From Rhizobium sp. R634 (GTDB lineage: Bacteria; Pseudomonadota; Alphaproteobacteria; Rhizobiales; Rhizobiaceae): 64,000 nt of DNA. The notes below the pieces were generated by a model, which was given only the letters and a program-made list of their open reading frames with translations, searched no databases and was not told the DNA's origin. Location of the stretch: the NCBI RefSeq assembly GCF_002211305.1, contig NZ_LOKW01000029.1, forward strand, positions 1 to 64,000, read 5' to 3'. The position numbers and the translations under genes are program-made. This document shows positions 27,263-38,322 of this stretch, piece by piece (the first letter of the stretch is position 1; every line of letters starts with the position of its first letter).

Positions 27263-28003
27263 GTGTTGAATGAGAGGATAAGCATTCTGATCGTCGAGGA
27301 CGATCCAGACATGTCGGAGCTTATCTCCGACCTCGTGGAGGCGGAGGGTTGGACGCCGCTTACTGCGCGCTCGGCGGAGGACGCTGCGCTGGTGCTTTCG
27401 CGCGAAACCGTGCATCTCGTGCTCGTCGACCATAACCTGCCCGGCACCTCCGGCCGCACCTTCGCGCAGCGCTTGCGCGCGCGGACCAACATCGGCATCG
27501 TCATGGTGACGGCTGCCGGCAGCGCCGCGGACCGGGTGCTCGGGCTCGAAACGGCGGCCGACGACTATGTCGTCAAACCCTTCGAGCCCATCGAATTGAC
27601 AGCCCGCATCAAAGCCGTGCTGCGCCGGACAATCCCCTCGCTGAAGCCCGAGCGGGAAGGCGAGCGGGAGCACGAACCCGCATCCCTGAAGCTCGGCGAC
27701 TGGTCGGTGGATCTCAAGAGCCGCCGCGCCATCTGCCGCACCGACCCCGCCAAATCGCTCACGAGCGCCGAGTTCGCGCTGCTCGAAATCCTCGCCGAAA
27801 CGCCCAACGCACCTGTCAGCCGCGCCCATATCCTCGACCGCCTGGGCGCCGAAAGCGAGCGCTTTATCGACCGCAATGTCGATGTGCTCGTGCTGCGTCT
27901 GCGTCGCAAGATCGAGCGCAATCCGGACCTGCCGCGCCATATCAAGACGCGCCGCGGCAAGGGCTATGTTCTCGACACCGACGAGGGCGAGATCGTATCG
28001 TGA
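27263..28003 (+). CDS. OmpR-family response regulator
   Basis: 246 residues from a GTG at 27263, with GGGAGGA 7 bases upstream; the in-frame ATG at 27245 lies before that site. The receiver domain has E12-D13-D14, phospho-acceptor D56 (VLVDHNLPG), T83 and K105 (VVKPFEP). A winged-helix output domain follows (AEFALLEILAETP, DRNVDVLVLRLRRKIE, TRRGKGYVL). It overlaps the kinase gene by 4 bases and is divergent from the Afu-type operon, which it probably regulates. Confidence 0.92.
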   Translation: MLNERISILIVEDDPDMSELISDLVEAEGWTPLTARSAEDAALVLSRETVHLVLVDHNLPGTSGRTFAQRLRARTNIGIVMVTAAGSAADRVLGLETAADDYVVKPFEPIELTARIKAVLRRTIPSLKPEREGEREHEPASLKLGDWSVDLKSRRAICRTDPAKSLTSAEFALLEILAETPNAPVSRAHILDRLGAESERFIDRNVDVLVLRLRRKIERNPDLPRHIKTRRGKGYVLDTDEGEIVS

Positions 28004-30093
28004 TCAGCCGTCCGTTCCTCTCCTCCATCGCCTTTCGCCTGCCCTTCGCTATCGTCTTTATCTGCGTTCTCGTCTTCAGCCTGGCGACCATTGCCGTCTA
28101 CGGCTTGCAGCGGGCGCGCCAAGAGATGACAGCCTACGGTCTGCAGGCGTTCTCGAGTCTCGCCAAGGCCTCGCTGGTCTCTCGCCAGGTTTCCGATCTC
28201 GTCTCCAGCGCACCCTTCCTAATGAATGCGACCTCGCCCTACCGTGTCTCCACCGAAAGCCGCTCGGTCGTGATGCAGGTCGATACGCTGCTGCACGCCA
28301 TGCGGCCGGAAAACGACGAGGCCGTGGTGAACGGTTTTGCGAGCAGCCGCATAATCGAGCTCCTGGAAACGATCCGCACGCAGACAACAGCGCTTGCAGG
28401 TGATGCGGATTCCGCCCAGCAGCAGAAGGCAGAGGCTGCGGCAGCGCTCGGTGAGATCGCGACCGGCAGCCGCGTAGCGGATGCAAATTTCCGCATTCGG
28501 CTGAACGCCATCGTTCAATCCGCCTCCAATTCGGATAGCCTCTTCCAGCTGGGCGAATTGCGCCGACGCTATGTCTCCGAAACCGCTCCGCGACTCGAAC
28601 GCGCCGCGCCGGACGTCCGAATTTCTGCGACCGAACTTGCGCCGTACGAACGGGTCTTCGAGGCGCAGACGCGCTATCTCCTCGAAATGTTCGCCATCCG
28701 CGCCGCCGTCTCACGTCTTCATGATGTCTCGCGTGATCTGTCGCACGCGACGGAAACGCAAAGCGAGGCCGTGGCCCGCAGCCTCAGCGACGACCTCGCC
28801 TCGACCTCCGACGCTTTGAGCCGCATCCTCGTCATAGTCGCCGTCGCCTCGCTGCTGGTGCTGGCAATGGCCATCCTATCCATCCGCTCCGTCATGCGCG
28901 TCTCTCGCGGCATCGTCGCGCTTTCGAACGGCATGAACGCACTGGCGGAAGGGCGCAAAGATGTCGATGCGCCGCGCTATGACGGCACCGAAACCGAGTT
29001 GGTGCGCCTGCTCGAAGCTTTCCGCGCATTCCGCGAGAGCGTCGAGCGCGTGACGCGGCTGCGGCGCACGGCGGAGGCCGCCGCCCGCACCATCCGCTCC
29101 ACCTTCCGCAGCATGAACGAGGGCATCGCGCTGTTCGATCCGCGCGGCCGGCCGATCACCATGAACCGCCGTGTCATCGAGCTGGTCGGCTGGTCTGGTT
29201 CAGCCAGGAAATTGCCGCTCCGCAGTTTCGTGACGCCGCTGCCGGAGATCGATCCGGCACTCCTGCCGGCCGAGAACGACACCGGCCTGCTCGCCGACCG
29301 GTCGGTGCTGCGCCACCGCTCCGATGCCGGGCGGGTGACGGAAGTGTCGCTCTCGCGCCAACCCGACGGCGGGATCGTGCTGCTGGCGCGCGATATCACC
29401 GATATGGACCGGCAGGAGGCGGAGGCAGCAAAGATCCAGCGCCTCGACGGCATCATGCGCATGACCCATCAGGTGAGCCATGAGGTGGGCAACATGATCG
29501 GCATCATCACCGGCAGCCTCGGCCTGCTGGAGCGGGAAACCGGCTTCAATGACCGGCAAAAGCGGCACCTCGCCCGCATCCGCAAGGCTGCCGACCGCGG
29601 CAGGTCGCTGGCCGGCAGTATGCTTTCCATCGGCAGCCAACAACCGATCCACCCTGGCGAGACAGAGCTCGGCTCGGTGCTGCGCGGCATGGGCGACGTG
29701 CTGGAAATCGCCATCGGCGAAAAATGCCGGCTTGTCTTCGAAATATCCGACGACCTGCCCACCGTCCTCATCGACACGGCGCTCTTCGAACAATCTATCC
29801 TCAATCTCTGCCTCAACGCCTCCGCGGCCATGCCGGGGGGCGGAACGATCCTCATCCGCTGCTCCCGCAGCGAGGCCGGTGTGATCGTCAGCGTGACGGA
29901 CGACGGCATCGGCATGACGCCCGAGGCCGTCGACAAGGCCTTCGAACCCTATTTTACGACCCGCGATGCGGAAGGCGGCGCAGGTCTCGGCCTGGCCATG
30001 GTCTACGGCTTCGTCCGCCAAAGCGGCGGCGACGCTCGCATTGCCTCGGCGCCGGGCAAGGGAACGGTCGTCGAACTCCTGTTTCCGGCGTGA
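28000..30093 (+). CDS. Membrane histidine kinase with large periplasmic helical sensor
   Basis: 697 residues. A membrane helix at about 12-32 is followed by about 240 residues of mostly helical periplasmic sequence, a second helix at about 278-298, then a HAMP-like segment. A PAS-like stretch follows (SMNEGIALFDPRGRPITMNRRVIELVGW). The H-box is QVSHEVGNMIG with the likely phosphorylated His at about 494; the N-box is LNLCLNASAAM and the G-boxes are DDGIGM and GGAGLGLAM. The long helical sensor resembles TorS-type domains that read a periplasmic binding protein. Partner of the preceding regulator. Confidence 0.9.
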   Translation: MISRPFLSSIAFRLPFAIVFICVLVFSLATIAVYGLQRARQEMTAYGLQAFSSLAKASLVSRQVSDLVSSAPFLMNATSPYRVSTESRSVVMQVDTLLHAMRPENDEAVVNGFASSRIIELLETIRTQTTALAGDADSAQQQKAEAAAALGEIATGSRVADANFRIRLNAIVQSASNSDSLFQLGELRRRYVSETAPRLERAAPDVRISATELAPYERVFEAQTRYLLEMFAIRAAVSRLHDVSRDLSHATETQSEAVARSLSDDLASTSDALSRILVIVAVASLLVLAMAILSIRSVMRVSRGIVALSNGMNALAEGRKDVDAPRYDGTETELVRLLEAFRAFRESVERVTRLRRTAEAAARTIRSTFRSMNEGIALFDPRGRPITMNRRVIELVGWSGSARKLPLRSFVTPLPEIDPALLPAENDTGLLADRSVLRHRSDAGRVTEVSLSRQPDGGIVLLARDITDMDRQEAEAAKIQRLDGIMRMTHQVSHEVGNMIGIITGSLGLLERETGFNDRQKRHLARIRKAADRGRSLAGSMLSIGSQQPIHPGETELGSVLRGMGDVLEIAIGEKCRLVFEISDDLPTVLIDTALFEQSILNLCLNASAAMPGGGTILIRCSRSEAGVIVSVTDDGIGMTPEAVDKAFEPYFTTRDAEGGAGLGLAMVYGFVRQSGGDARIASAPGKGTVVELLFPA

Positions 30094-30203
30094 ACTGGGT
30101 TCCGCGTCAGCTCGTCAGGGATCGAATCGCTCGATCAGGACAGATTTGCTGTCTCAATCTCGAAAATGCCGATCCGCCTATGCCGCCTTGATAGGATCTG
30201 AAC

Positions 30204-32228
30204 CTATGCGCCATTCCCAAATAGACGTTTGGAATCAAAGTTCCTGACCATGCCGAACGGTAGCACGTTGTCAGTTTCAAACTGAGCTGCCGGCGCGGGG
30301 CGGCCAATGTAATATCCCTGAAGCTGGTTGATTCCGTACTGCTGCATCAGCCGCTGATGTTCAATAGTCTCCACGCCTTCAATGAGGATCCTCACGCCGC
30401 GATTGCGCAGCAGGCTGATGATGTCAAGCAACATCCTCTTGCCTCTTTCGGTGTCGCAGTCATGGAGGAAGGACCGATCGATCTTGATGGTGTCGAATTC
30501 TATGAGGCGAAGCCAAGAGAGCCCTGCGAACCCCGTGCCAAAGTCGTCGAGCCAGACTTGAGCGCCCAGCTTTCTCAGGTCGCTGATGCAACGAACCACA
30601 TCCTGGTCGATTTCCAGCTCCACCCCTTCGGTAATTTCGAAAGCGAGCCGAGCGCCCGTGACGTCGAATTCAGCCAGTGTCGCTGCGACATAGCTGGCGA
30701 AACCTGGCATCTTGAGTTCAATCGGCGAAACGTTGACGCTTGCCACTTGCACCACGCCGGTCGCCAACAGGTCTCGGCAAACAGTGCGAATCGCCCACCG
30801 CCCCAGTTCGATGATCGACCCAGTCCTTTCCGCGACTGGGATAAAAGTGGCGGGGGATACCGCCGTTCCGTCCAACATCCTCAGACGCATCAAAGCTTCG
30901 ACGGCATCCATCTTGCCTGTCTGAACGTTGCGGATCGGCTGATAGACGAGGGAGACAAGGTCGTGTTCAACCGCGATCTTCAGGGTCGCAGCTATATCCT
31001 CGCTGTCATCGCTGCTCAGCGGGTCTTCAGGATCGAAGACCCGCAGGGTGTTGCGGCCCGTCGCCTTGGCGGCATAAAGCGCCCGATCGGCTTCATGAAT
31101 GACCTTGTCGACCTGCTTGGTCTGGTCCCGCGTATAGGAGACGCCTACACTTACGGTGATGACGGTGGTCCCGTCTCGCCTGTGCTCGTGCGGCCAAGCC
31201 AGCGCTCGAACGGCAGCACACATTGCTTCCGCGAGCTCCGCCGCTCTTTCCGGGTTCGGCATCGGTGTGATGACGATGAATTCCTCGCCGCCATATCGCC
31301 CGATGATCGCGTCATGGGACAAGGCCACGTTTTGGAGAAGCTGGGAGACCGCTACAAGGCACCGGTCACCCTCTTGATGGCCGTAGCAGTCATTATAGCG
31401 CTTGAAATGATCCACATCGATAAGCAGGACGGCAAAGGGCGCCCTCTGGTCCTGCCAGCGTTGCCAATGATCACGCAGACGTTGATCGATTGCCCGGCGA
31501 TTTTCCAGGCCGGTCAACGAGTCCGTATTCGAGAGGTGCAAAAGAGCCTTGCCCCTTTCATCGGCAGCAGCTTGCTGCAAACCAGCTTCAAGAGCATTGA
31601 GGAACACTTTGTAGCGCTCTCGATTGAGCTGAAGGTTCACGTAGGAGGTAAAAATAAAGCAGGACATGCAGAAGGCGCCGAGGATCAGCTTGTGCAGAAG
31701 CACCATAGGCACGAACAGATAGAGGGCGCCGATGAAGATGAGCACGTTCGTTGCGGAGGCGGCAAGAGCAACCGGAAAACGGAAACTGAAGAACAAGTTG
31801 ACGCTCATCATAAAGATCGCGCCAAAAACCATATAATATGAGAAAGCGTCCCTGACCGTGGTCATCTGGCCGGTCAGAAGCCAGACAAGATAAGCTGCCA
31901 GCACGGACACCGCCGCGGCCATGTCGACCGTGTCGGCCTTTGCTTTGCGGTAGAGTAAGAGTTCCAGCAGGCAGAGCGCAGTGACGCCGACCGCCAACCG
32001 GCCAGCAATTGTGTACTGAACGACATCACCGATAAAAAGATAGTCCGTGAAAGAGTAGGCAAGGTAAGCAGCCACGGCTATCCAGAGGCCCTTGCGCGTC
32101 GCGCTCTTTCGGCCGCTCTCGCTCTCCTGCTTATAAATGCGACGCAACTGTTCTGACGACAGTGTCGGCCGCGTGGCGGCGACTGCGGTCTCGGCTAACA
32201 CGTGCATCATGCCCCTGCCACCCAACAT
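30204..32228 (-). CDS. Membrane GGDEF-EAL protein (cyclic-di-GMP synthesis and/or breakdown)
   Basis: 674 residues. About six N-terminal membrane helices (45-205) precede a GGDEF domain with DVDHFKRYND and an intact GRYGGEEF motif; no RxxD inhibitory site is seen at the usual place. The EAL domain is also complete: EALMRLR, NVSPIEL, EITEG, LDDFGTGFAGL, KIDRSF, IEGVET and QGYYIGRP. Both activities are therefore possible. ATG codons at 32210 and 32207 are alternative starts. Convergent with the histidine kinase (110-base gap) and divergent from the methyltransferase gene. The membrane segments are probably the sensor; their signal is unknown. Confidence 0.92.
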   Translation of the reverse strand: MLGGRGMMHVLAETAVAATRPTLSSEQLRRIYKQESESGRKSATRKGLWIAVAAYLAYSFTDYLFIGDVVQYTIAGRLAVGVTALCLLELLLYRKAKADTVDMAAAVSVLAAYLVWLLTGQMTTVRDAFSYYMVFGAIFMMSVNLFFSFRFPVALAASATNVLIFIGALYLFVPMVLLHKLILGAFCMSCFIFTSYVNLQLNRERYKVFLNALEAGLQQAAADERGKALLHLSNTDSLTGLENRRAIDQRLRDHWQRWQDQRAPFAVLLIDVDHFKRYNDCYGHQEGDRCLVAVSQLLQNVALSHDAIIGRYGGEEFIVITPMPNPERAAELAEAMCAAVRALAWPHEHRRDGTTVITVSVGVSYTRDQTKQVDKVIHEADRALYAAKATGRNTLRVFDPEDPLSSDDSEDIAATLKIAVEHDLVSLVYQPIRNVQTGKMDAVEALMRLRMLDGTAVSPATFIPVAERTGSIIELGRWAIRTVCRDLLATGVVQVASVNVSPIELKMPGFASYVAATLAEFDVTGARLAFEITEGVELEIDQDVVRCISDLRKLGAQVWLDDFGTGFAGLSWLRLIEFDTIKIDRSFLHDCDTERGKRMLLDIISLLRNRGVRILIEGVETIEHQRLMQQYGINQLQGYYIGRPAPAAQFETDNVLPFGMVRNFDSKRLFGNGA

Positions 32229-32430
32229 CTTGCAGCAGTTGTCCTACACAGACCGCTCGCTGAAGCTGGATAGCCCTACACAGACCCCACATCAACCGAT
32301 AACGCCCGAAACGATCCCCAAGCGGGCGGAGTATCTCTTGGGTTCACTAATACTTTCTAAAGCCAGGACGTGCACGGGGACGCTGCCGCCAACCTTTGCG
32401 CTTGACCTTCATGAAAATGGTAAGGATTTT

Positions 32431-33513
32431 ATGCAATCTATTAAATCTCTATTTACCGACGAGGTTTCCTTGGTTCAGCCGCTTTTTTCCCTTGATGGCC
32501 AAAGCTTGATTACACCGCAGTCCGTCAGCAATACGCTTCTCTCACCTGGCAAGGATAATGAAACAGACCGCCTGCGAATTGCGGAGGCTGAGTTTGCAAT
32601 CGTCATCAACATTGCCATGCAGCGATTCGCCGCGGGCAAAGGCCTGTCTGACGCAGTCAGGTGGTTGATTGGTCAGCTCCACGACATCCGGCATAAATTC
32701 GGCGCTGTTGTGTGGCAGAAGCTCATTCCGATTATTCAGGCCCATCCCTCGGCAGAGATTCTGCAGCAATGCCCGTTCACTCGTTGGTCCTTTGAAAAAC
32801 CTCGCGGCTACTCCGGTGATGCCAGTCTCATAGACTTTATTTATGGGCATCCGGCGGTGACCGAAGAAGTGGCCAGATCGACCCTTCTCGGTCTCAACAT
32901 CTTCGAATACACGATAAACGCTCCCGGCCCGGTAGCCGTAAGGGAGCGTCGCGAAACCCTGACCCGCTACGTCGATGAGACCGCTACACGAATAGGCCGG
33001 GATACCGAGGTCCTCGCCATCGCCGCCGGTCACCTTCGCGAAGCGGAGGAATCAAAAGCACTTGCAGAAGGCAACCTTAAACGCTGGGTTGCTCTTGATC
33101 AGGATCCCCACAGTATCGGCTCGATCTCGAGCCAATTCCATGGAACTTCGGTCGAGCCTATCAATGGATCCGTGCGCGGCTTGCTGGCGCGAAAGCATCA
33201 GATTGGCACCTTCGATCTCATTTACGCAGCAGGATTGTACGATTACCTCACCGATAAAGTCGCAATCCGACTGACACAGATTTGCATGGAAATGCTGAAG
33301 CCGGGCGGCGTCTTTCTATTTGCCAACTTCTCCGACGAGATGGCCGATGACGGATACATGGAATCCTACATGAACTGGGAGCTCCTCCAGCGTTCCGAGG
33401 CCGATATGTGGCGTATTGCCAATGGTAGTGCGCCGGAAAACACGGTTGATAAGACGGTCTGGTTCGGCGCCAACCGCAACATCATCTACAGCACGATAAA
33501 AAAGCTGTCGTAG
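32431..33513 (+). CDS. SAM-dependent methyltransferase related to hydroxy-fatty-acid methyl ester signal synthesis
   Basis: 360 residues from the ATG at 32431 (AAGGA 4 bases upstream). The frame stays open back to 32137, but that part would overlap the divergent GGDEF-EAL gene. Characteristic motifs: PFTRWSFEKPRGYSGDASLIDFIYG, then GLNIFEYTINAPGPVAVRERR, EVLAIAAGHLREAEE (SAM-binding loop), ALDQDPHSI, DLIYAAGLYDYL and LKPGGVFLFANFSD. This family is often annotated as extracellular-factor (3-hydroxypalmitate methyl ester) biosynthesis methyltransferase. Substrate is inferred. A signal role next to a cyclic-di-GMP enzyme would be plausible. Confidence 0.75.
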   Translation: MQSIKSLFTDEVSLVQPLFSLDGQSLITPQSVSNTLLSPGKDNETDRLRIAEAEFAIVINIAMQRFAAGKGLSDAVRWLIGQLHDIRHKFGAVVWQKLIPIIQAHPSAEILQQCPFTRWSFEKPRGYSGDASLIDFIYGHPAVTEEVARSTLLGLNIFEYTINAPGPVAVRERRETLTRYVDETATRIGRDTEVLAIAAGHLREAEESKALAEGNLKRWVALDQDPHSIGSISSQFHGTSVEPINGSVRGLLARKHQIGTFDLIYAAGLYDYLTDKVAIRLTQICMEMLKPGGVFLFANFSDEMADDGYMESYMNWELLQRSEADMWRIANGSAPENTVDKTVWFGANRNIIYSTIKKLS

Positions 33514-33520
33514 GCTTCGA

Positions 33521-33557
33521 CGGGCTGGGCGCTCACAAAACCGACGCGCCCAGCCCG
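33521..33557 (+). terminator. Stem-loop after the methyltransferase gene
   Basis: CGGGCTGGGCGC at 33521-33532 pairs exactly with GCGCCCAGCCCG at 33546-33557 (12-base-pair stem, 13-base loop), 8 bases after the stop codon. No T-run follows, so it may be a weak or Rho-assisted terminator, or an mRNA 3'-end stabiliser separating this gene from the thi leader. Confidence 0.55.
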
Positions 33558-33647
33558 GCGGCGTCGCCACTCGTGCGTGGCGATCGGGTTACTTTCAGCT
33601 CCAGGGTTGACATGAACTGGATCGAGGACGTAGCCTCCGCAGCATTC

Positions 33648-35709
<2,062 letters not shown>

Positions 35710-35710
35710 G

Positions 35711-36691
35711 ATGCACGTCCTCGTCAAAGGGGCCGGCATCTCAGGGCTCCTCGTTGCGCACGAACTGCAGGCCCGCGGCGCCGAGGTCAGCATCGTCGAC
35801 CCGCATGCGAATTTCGACCGGGCCGCGTCATGGCTCGCCGGCGGCATGCTGGCGCCGTGGTGCGAGCGTGAAAGCGCCGACGAGGCCGTGGTCCGGCTTG
35901 GGGCGCAGGCGGCCGACCGCTGGGAGGCGATCCTGCCCGGCCACGTCGTCCGCAACGGGACACTGGTGGTCGCGCCGGCGCGTGACCATGGGGAGCTGAA
36001 GCGCTTTGCCGGGCGGACGAGCAACTATCGATGGGTGGAAGAGGAAGACATCGCCCTGCTCGAGCCGGCTCTCGCCGGCCGGTTCCGGCATGGCCTGTTT
36101 TTCCCTCAGGAAGCGCATCTCGATCCCAGGCAAACACTCGTCGCCCTGAAAGACAAACTGTCGGCGCAGGGCGTCGTCTTCGCAGGTGAAGCTCCGGAGG
36201 AACACTATTTCTCCGATATCGTCGACTGTACGGGTGCTGCGCGCATTGGCCAGCTTGACGATCTGCGCGGCGTGCGAGGCGAAATGCTTTATCTGCACAG
36301 CGATGAAATAGAGCTTTCACGGCCCGTCCGCCTGCTTCACCCCCGCATCCCCGTCTATGTCGTGCCTCGCGGCGGCGGCCTCTTCATGGTCGGCGCGACC
36401 ATGATCGAGAGCGATTTCGGCGGGCCGATCACCGCACGCTCGCTGATGGAATTGCTGAACGCGGCTTACACGCTGCATCCAGCCTTTGCTGACGCGACCC
36501 TTGTCGAAACCGGAGCCGGCATTCGCCCGGCCTTCCCCGACAACCTCCCCCGGGTGATGCGGCAAGGCAATGCCGTCGTCGTCAACGGCCTTTATCGCCA
36601 CGGTTTTCTCCTGGCGCCCACAATGGCGGCAAAAGCCGCCGATCTCGTCTTTTCCGGACGGACGAAGCAAAGGAGCTCCCAATGCGTCTGA
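35711..36691 (+). CDS. thiO: Glycine oxidase for thiazole synthesis
   Basis: 326 residues from the ATG at 35711, one base after the thiC stop. An N-terminal Rossmann FAD motif is VKGAGISGLLVAHELQARGAEVSIVD. SWLAGGMLAPWCE follows, and the C-terminal flavin/substrate region is GAGIRPAFPDNLPRV and NGLYRHGFLLAP. ThiO oxidises glycine to dehydroglycine, which ThiG uses to build the thiazole ring. It overlaps thiS by 10 bases, indicating coupled translation. Confidence 0.93.
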   Translation: MHVLVKGAGISGLLVAHELQARGAEVSIVDPHANFDRAASWLAGGMLAPWCERESADEAVVRLGAQAADRWEAILPGHVVRNGTLVVAPARDHGELKRFAGRTSNYRWVEEEDIALLEPALAGRFRHGLFFPQEAHLDPRQTLVALKDKLSAQGVVFAGEAPEEHYFSDIVDCTGAARIGQLDDLRGVRGEMLYLHSDEIELSRPVRLLHPRIPVYVVPRGGGLFMVGATMIESDFGGPITARSLMELLNAAYTLHPAFADATLVETGAGIRPAFPDNLPRVMRQGNAVVVNGLYRHGFLLAPTMAAKAADLVFSGRTKQRSSQCV

Positions 36692-36879
36692 TCATCAATG
36701 GCGAACCCCAGACAATCGCCGCAACCACCCTTTCGCAGCTTCTCACCGCACTCGACTACGAGGGAGAATGGCTGGCAACCGCGGTCAATGGCGAGCTCGT
36801 TCCTCGCGAGGACCGCGACGATCACGCTCTCAACGACAATGACCGGGTCGAGATCCTGACCCCGATGCAGGGAGGCTGA
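36682..36879 (+). CDS. thiS: Thiamine sulfur-carrier protein
   Basis: 65 residues, ubiquitin-like fold ([43 protein letters not shown]). The C-terminal GG is the site that is adenylated and thiocarboxylated before sulfur is passed to ThiG. Starts inside the 3' end of thiO and ends one base before thiG. The adenylating enzyme ThiF is not in the window. Confidence 0.95.
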   Translation: MRLIINGEPQTIAATTLSQLLTALDYEGEWLATAVNGELVPREDRDDHALNDNDRVEILTPMQGG

Positions 36880-36880
36880 C

Positions 36881-37654
36881 ATGCTTGATCTCTATGGAAA
36901 CCAGATCGGATCGCGGCTTCTTCTCGGCACTGCGCGCTACCCTTCCCCGGCGGTCCTCGCCGACGCCGTCAAGCGATCCGGAACGGACATCGTCACCGTG
37001 TCGCTGCGGCGTGAAGCTGTCGGCGGGCGCAGCGGCAACGTCTTCTTCGACATGATCCGCGCGCTCGGGGTGCGCGTGCTCCCCAATACCGCCGGCTGTC
37101 ATGGCGTCTCCGAGGCGGTGCTGACGGCCAAGATGGCGCGCGATGTGTTTCAGACCAATTGGATCAAGCTGGAGGTGATCGGCAACCACGACACGCTGCA
37201 GCCTGACGTATTCGGGCTCGTCGAGGCCGCCCGGATTCTTTGTGGCGAAGGTTTCGAGGTCTTTCCCTATACGACCGACGATCTGGTGGTGGCCGAGCGC
37301 CTGCTGGAGGCGGGATGCAAGGTGCTGATGCCTTGGTGCGCACCGATCGGAACGGCGGCGGGGCCGCTCAATCTTTCCGCGCTTCGATCCATGCGGGCGC
37401 ATTTTCCCGGTGTACCGCTGATCGTCGATGCGGGGATCGGGCGGCCGTCGCATGCAACGACCGTGATGGAATTGGGTTTCGACGCGGTCCTGCTCAACAC
37501 CGCAGTTGCCGGAGCGGGCGATCCCGCCGCCATGGCGGAAGCCTTCGCCAAAGCGATCGATGCCGGCAGGCAGGCATTCGGCGCCGGCATGCTGGAGCCG
37601 CGCGACATGGCGGTTCCCTCGACGCCGGTGATCGGAAAGGCGGTTTTCGCATGA
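36881..37654 (+). CDS. thiG: Thiazole synthase
   Basis: 257 residues; TIM-barrel enzyme that condenses deoxyxylulose phosphate, dehydroglycine and ThiS thiocarboxylate into thiazole phosphate. Motifs: [42 protein letters not shown] (Schiff-base lysine region), [38 protein letters not shown]. It overlaps thiE by 4 bases. Confidence 0.96.
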   Translation: MLDLYGNQIGSRLLLGTARYPSPAVLADAVKRSGTDIVTVSLRREAVGGRSGNVFFDMIRALGVRVLPNTAGCHGVSEAVLTAKMARDVFQTNWIKLEVIGNHDTLQPDVFGLVEAARILCGEGFEVFPYTTDDLVVAERLLEAGCKVLMPWCAPIGTAAGPLNLSALRSMRAHFPGVPLIVDAGIGRPSHATTVMELGFDAVLLNTAVAGAGDPAAMAEAFAKAIDAGRQAFGAGMLEPRDMAVPSTPVIGKAVFA

Positions 37655-38265
37655 CGCTCGATCCTTTCTATCTGATCGTCGACAGCGCCGCCTGGATCAA
37701 AAGGCTGGTTCCGCTGGGCGTCAAACTCGTGCAATTGCGCGTCAAGGAACGCGCGCTGGAGGACATACGCGCGGAAATCCGAGCGGCAAAAGCAGTCTGC
37801 GAGGCGCATGGCTGCCAGCTGATCGTCAATGACCACTGGCGGCTTGCCATCGAGGAAGGCTGCGATTTCATCCACCTCGGCCAGGAGGATCTGGCCGCCG
37901 CCGATCTTGCCGCGATCCGCAAGACCGGCCTGAAATTGGGGCTTTCCACCCATGACGAGGCGGAATTGGACGTCGCGCTTGCAGCTCAGCCAGACTATAT
38001 CGCGCTCGGTCCGATCTATCCCACCATCCTAAAGGTCATGCCCTGGGCGCCGCAGGGCCTCGATCGGCTGCGCAACTGGAAAAGCCGCATCGGCCCGCTG
38101 CCCCTCGTCGCCATTGGTGGGCTGAACGTGGAGCGCATCGCCGGTGTGTTCGAAAACGGGGCCGATAGCGCTGCCGTCGTCACCGACATCACGCGCAATT
38201 CCGATCCCGAGCGGCGAACTCTGGAGTGGATTGCGGCAACGCGTGCGTTCCGCGGGGAAGGCTGA
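37651..38265 (+). CDS. thiE: Thiamine-phosphate synthase
   Basis: 204 residues from the ATG at 37651, overlapping the thiG stop (ATGA). Joins the pyrimidine and thiazole phosphates to thiamine phosphate. Motifs: [55 protein letters not shown]. Short for the family but with all substrate-binding loops. Last gene of the thi unit; 57 bases separate it from the convergent dihydrolipoamide dehydrogenase gene. Confidence 0.94.
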   Translation: MTLDPFYLIVDSAAWIKRLVPLGVKLVQLRVKERALEDIRAEIRAAKAVCEAHGCQLIVNDHWRLAIEEGCDFIHLGQEDLAAADLAAIRKTGLKLGLSTHDEAELDVALAAQPDYIALGPIYPTILKVMPWAPQGLDRLRNWKSRIGPLPLVAIGGLNVERIAGVFENGADSAAVVTDITRNSDPERRTLEWIAATRAFRGEG

Positions 38266-38322
38266 GGAAGAACCTGCCTCTCTAGAAAGGCTGCGCATCA
38301 ACCCTAAAGCCAGTGATGTATG

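Noticed and set aside
30094-30203. Possible tRNA or small RNA in the gap between kinase and GGDEF-EAL genes
   Set aside because: No cloverleaf or conserved tRNA boxes could be found in the 110 bases.
30357-31841. Plus-strand open frame of 494 codons opposite the GGDEF-EAL gene
   Set aside because: Antisense shadow; all GGDEF and EAL residues are on the minus strand.
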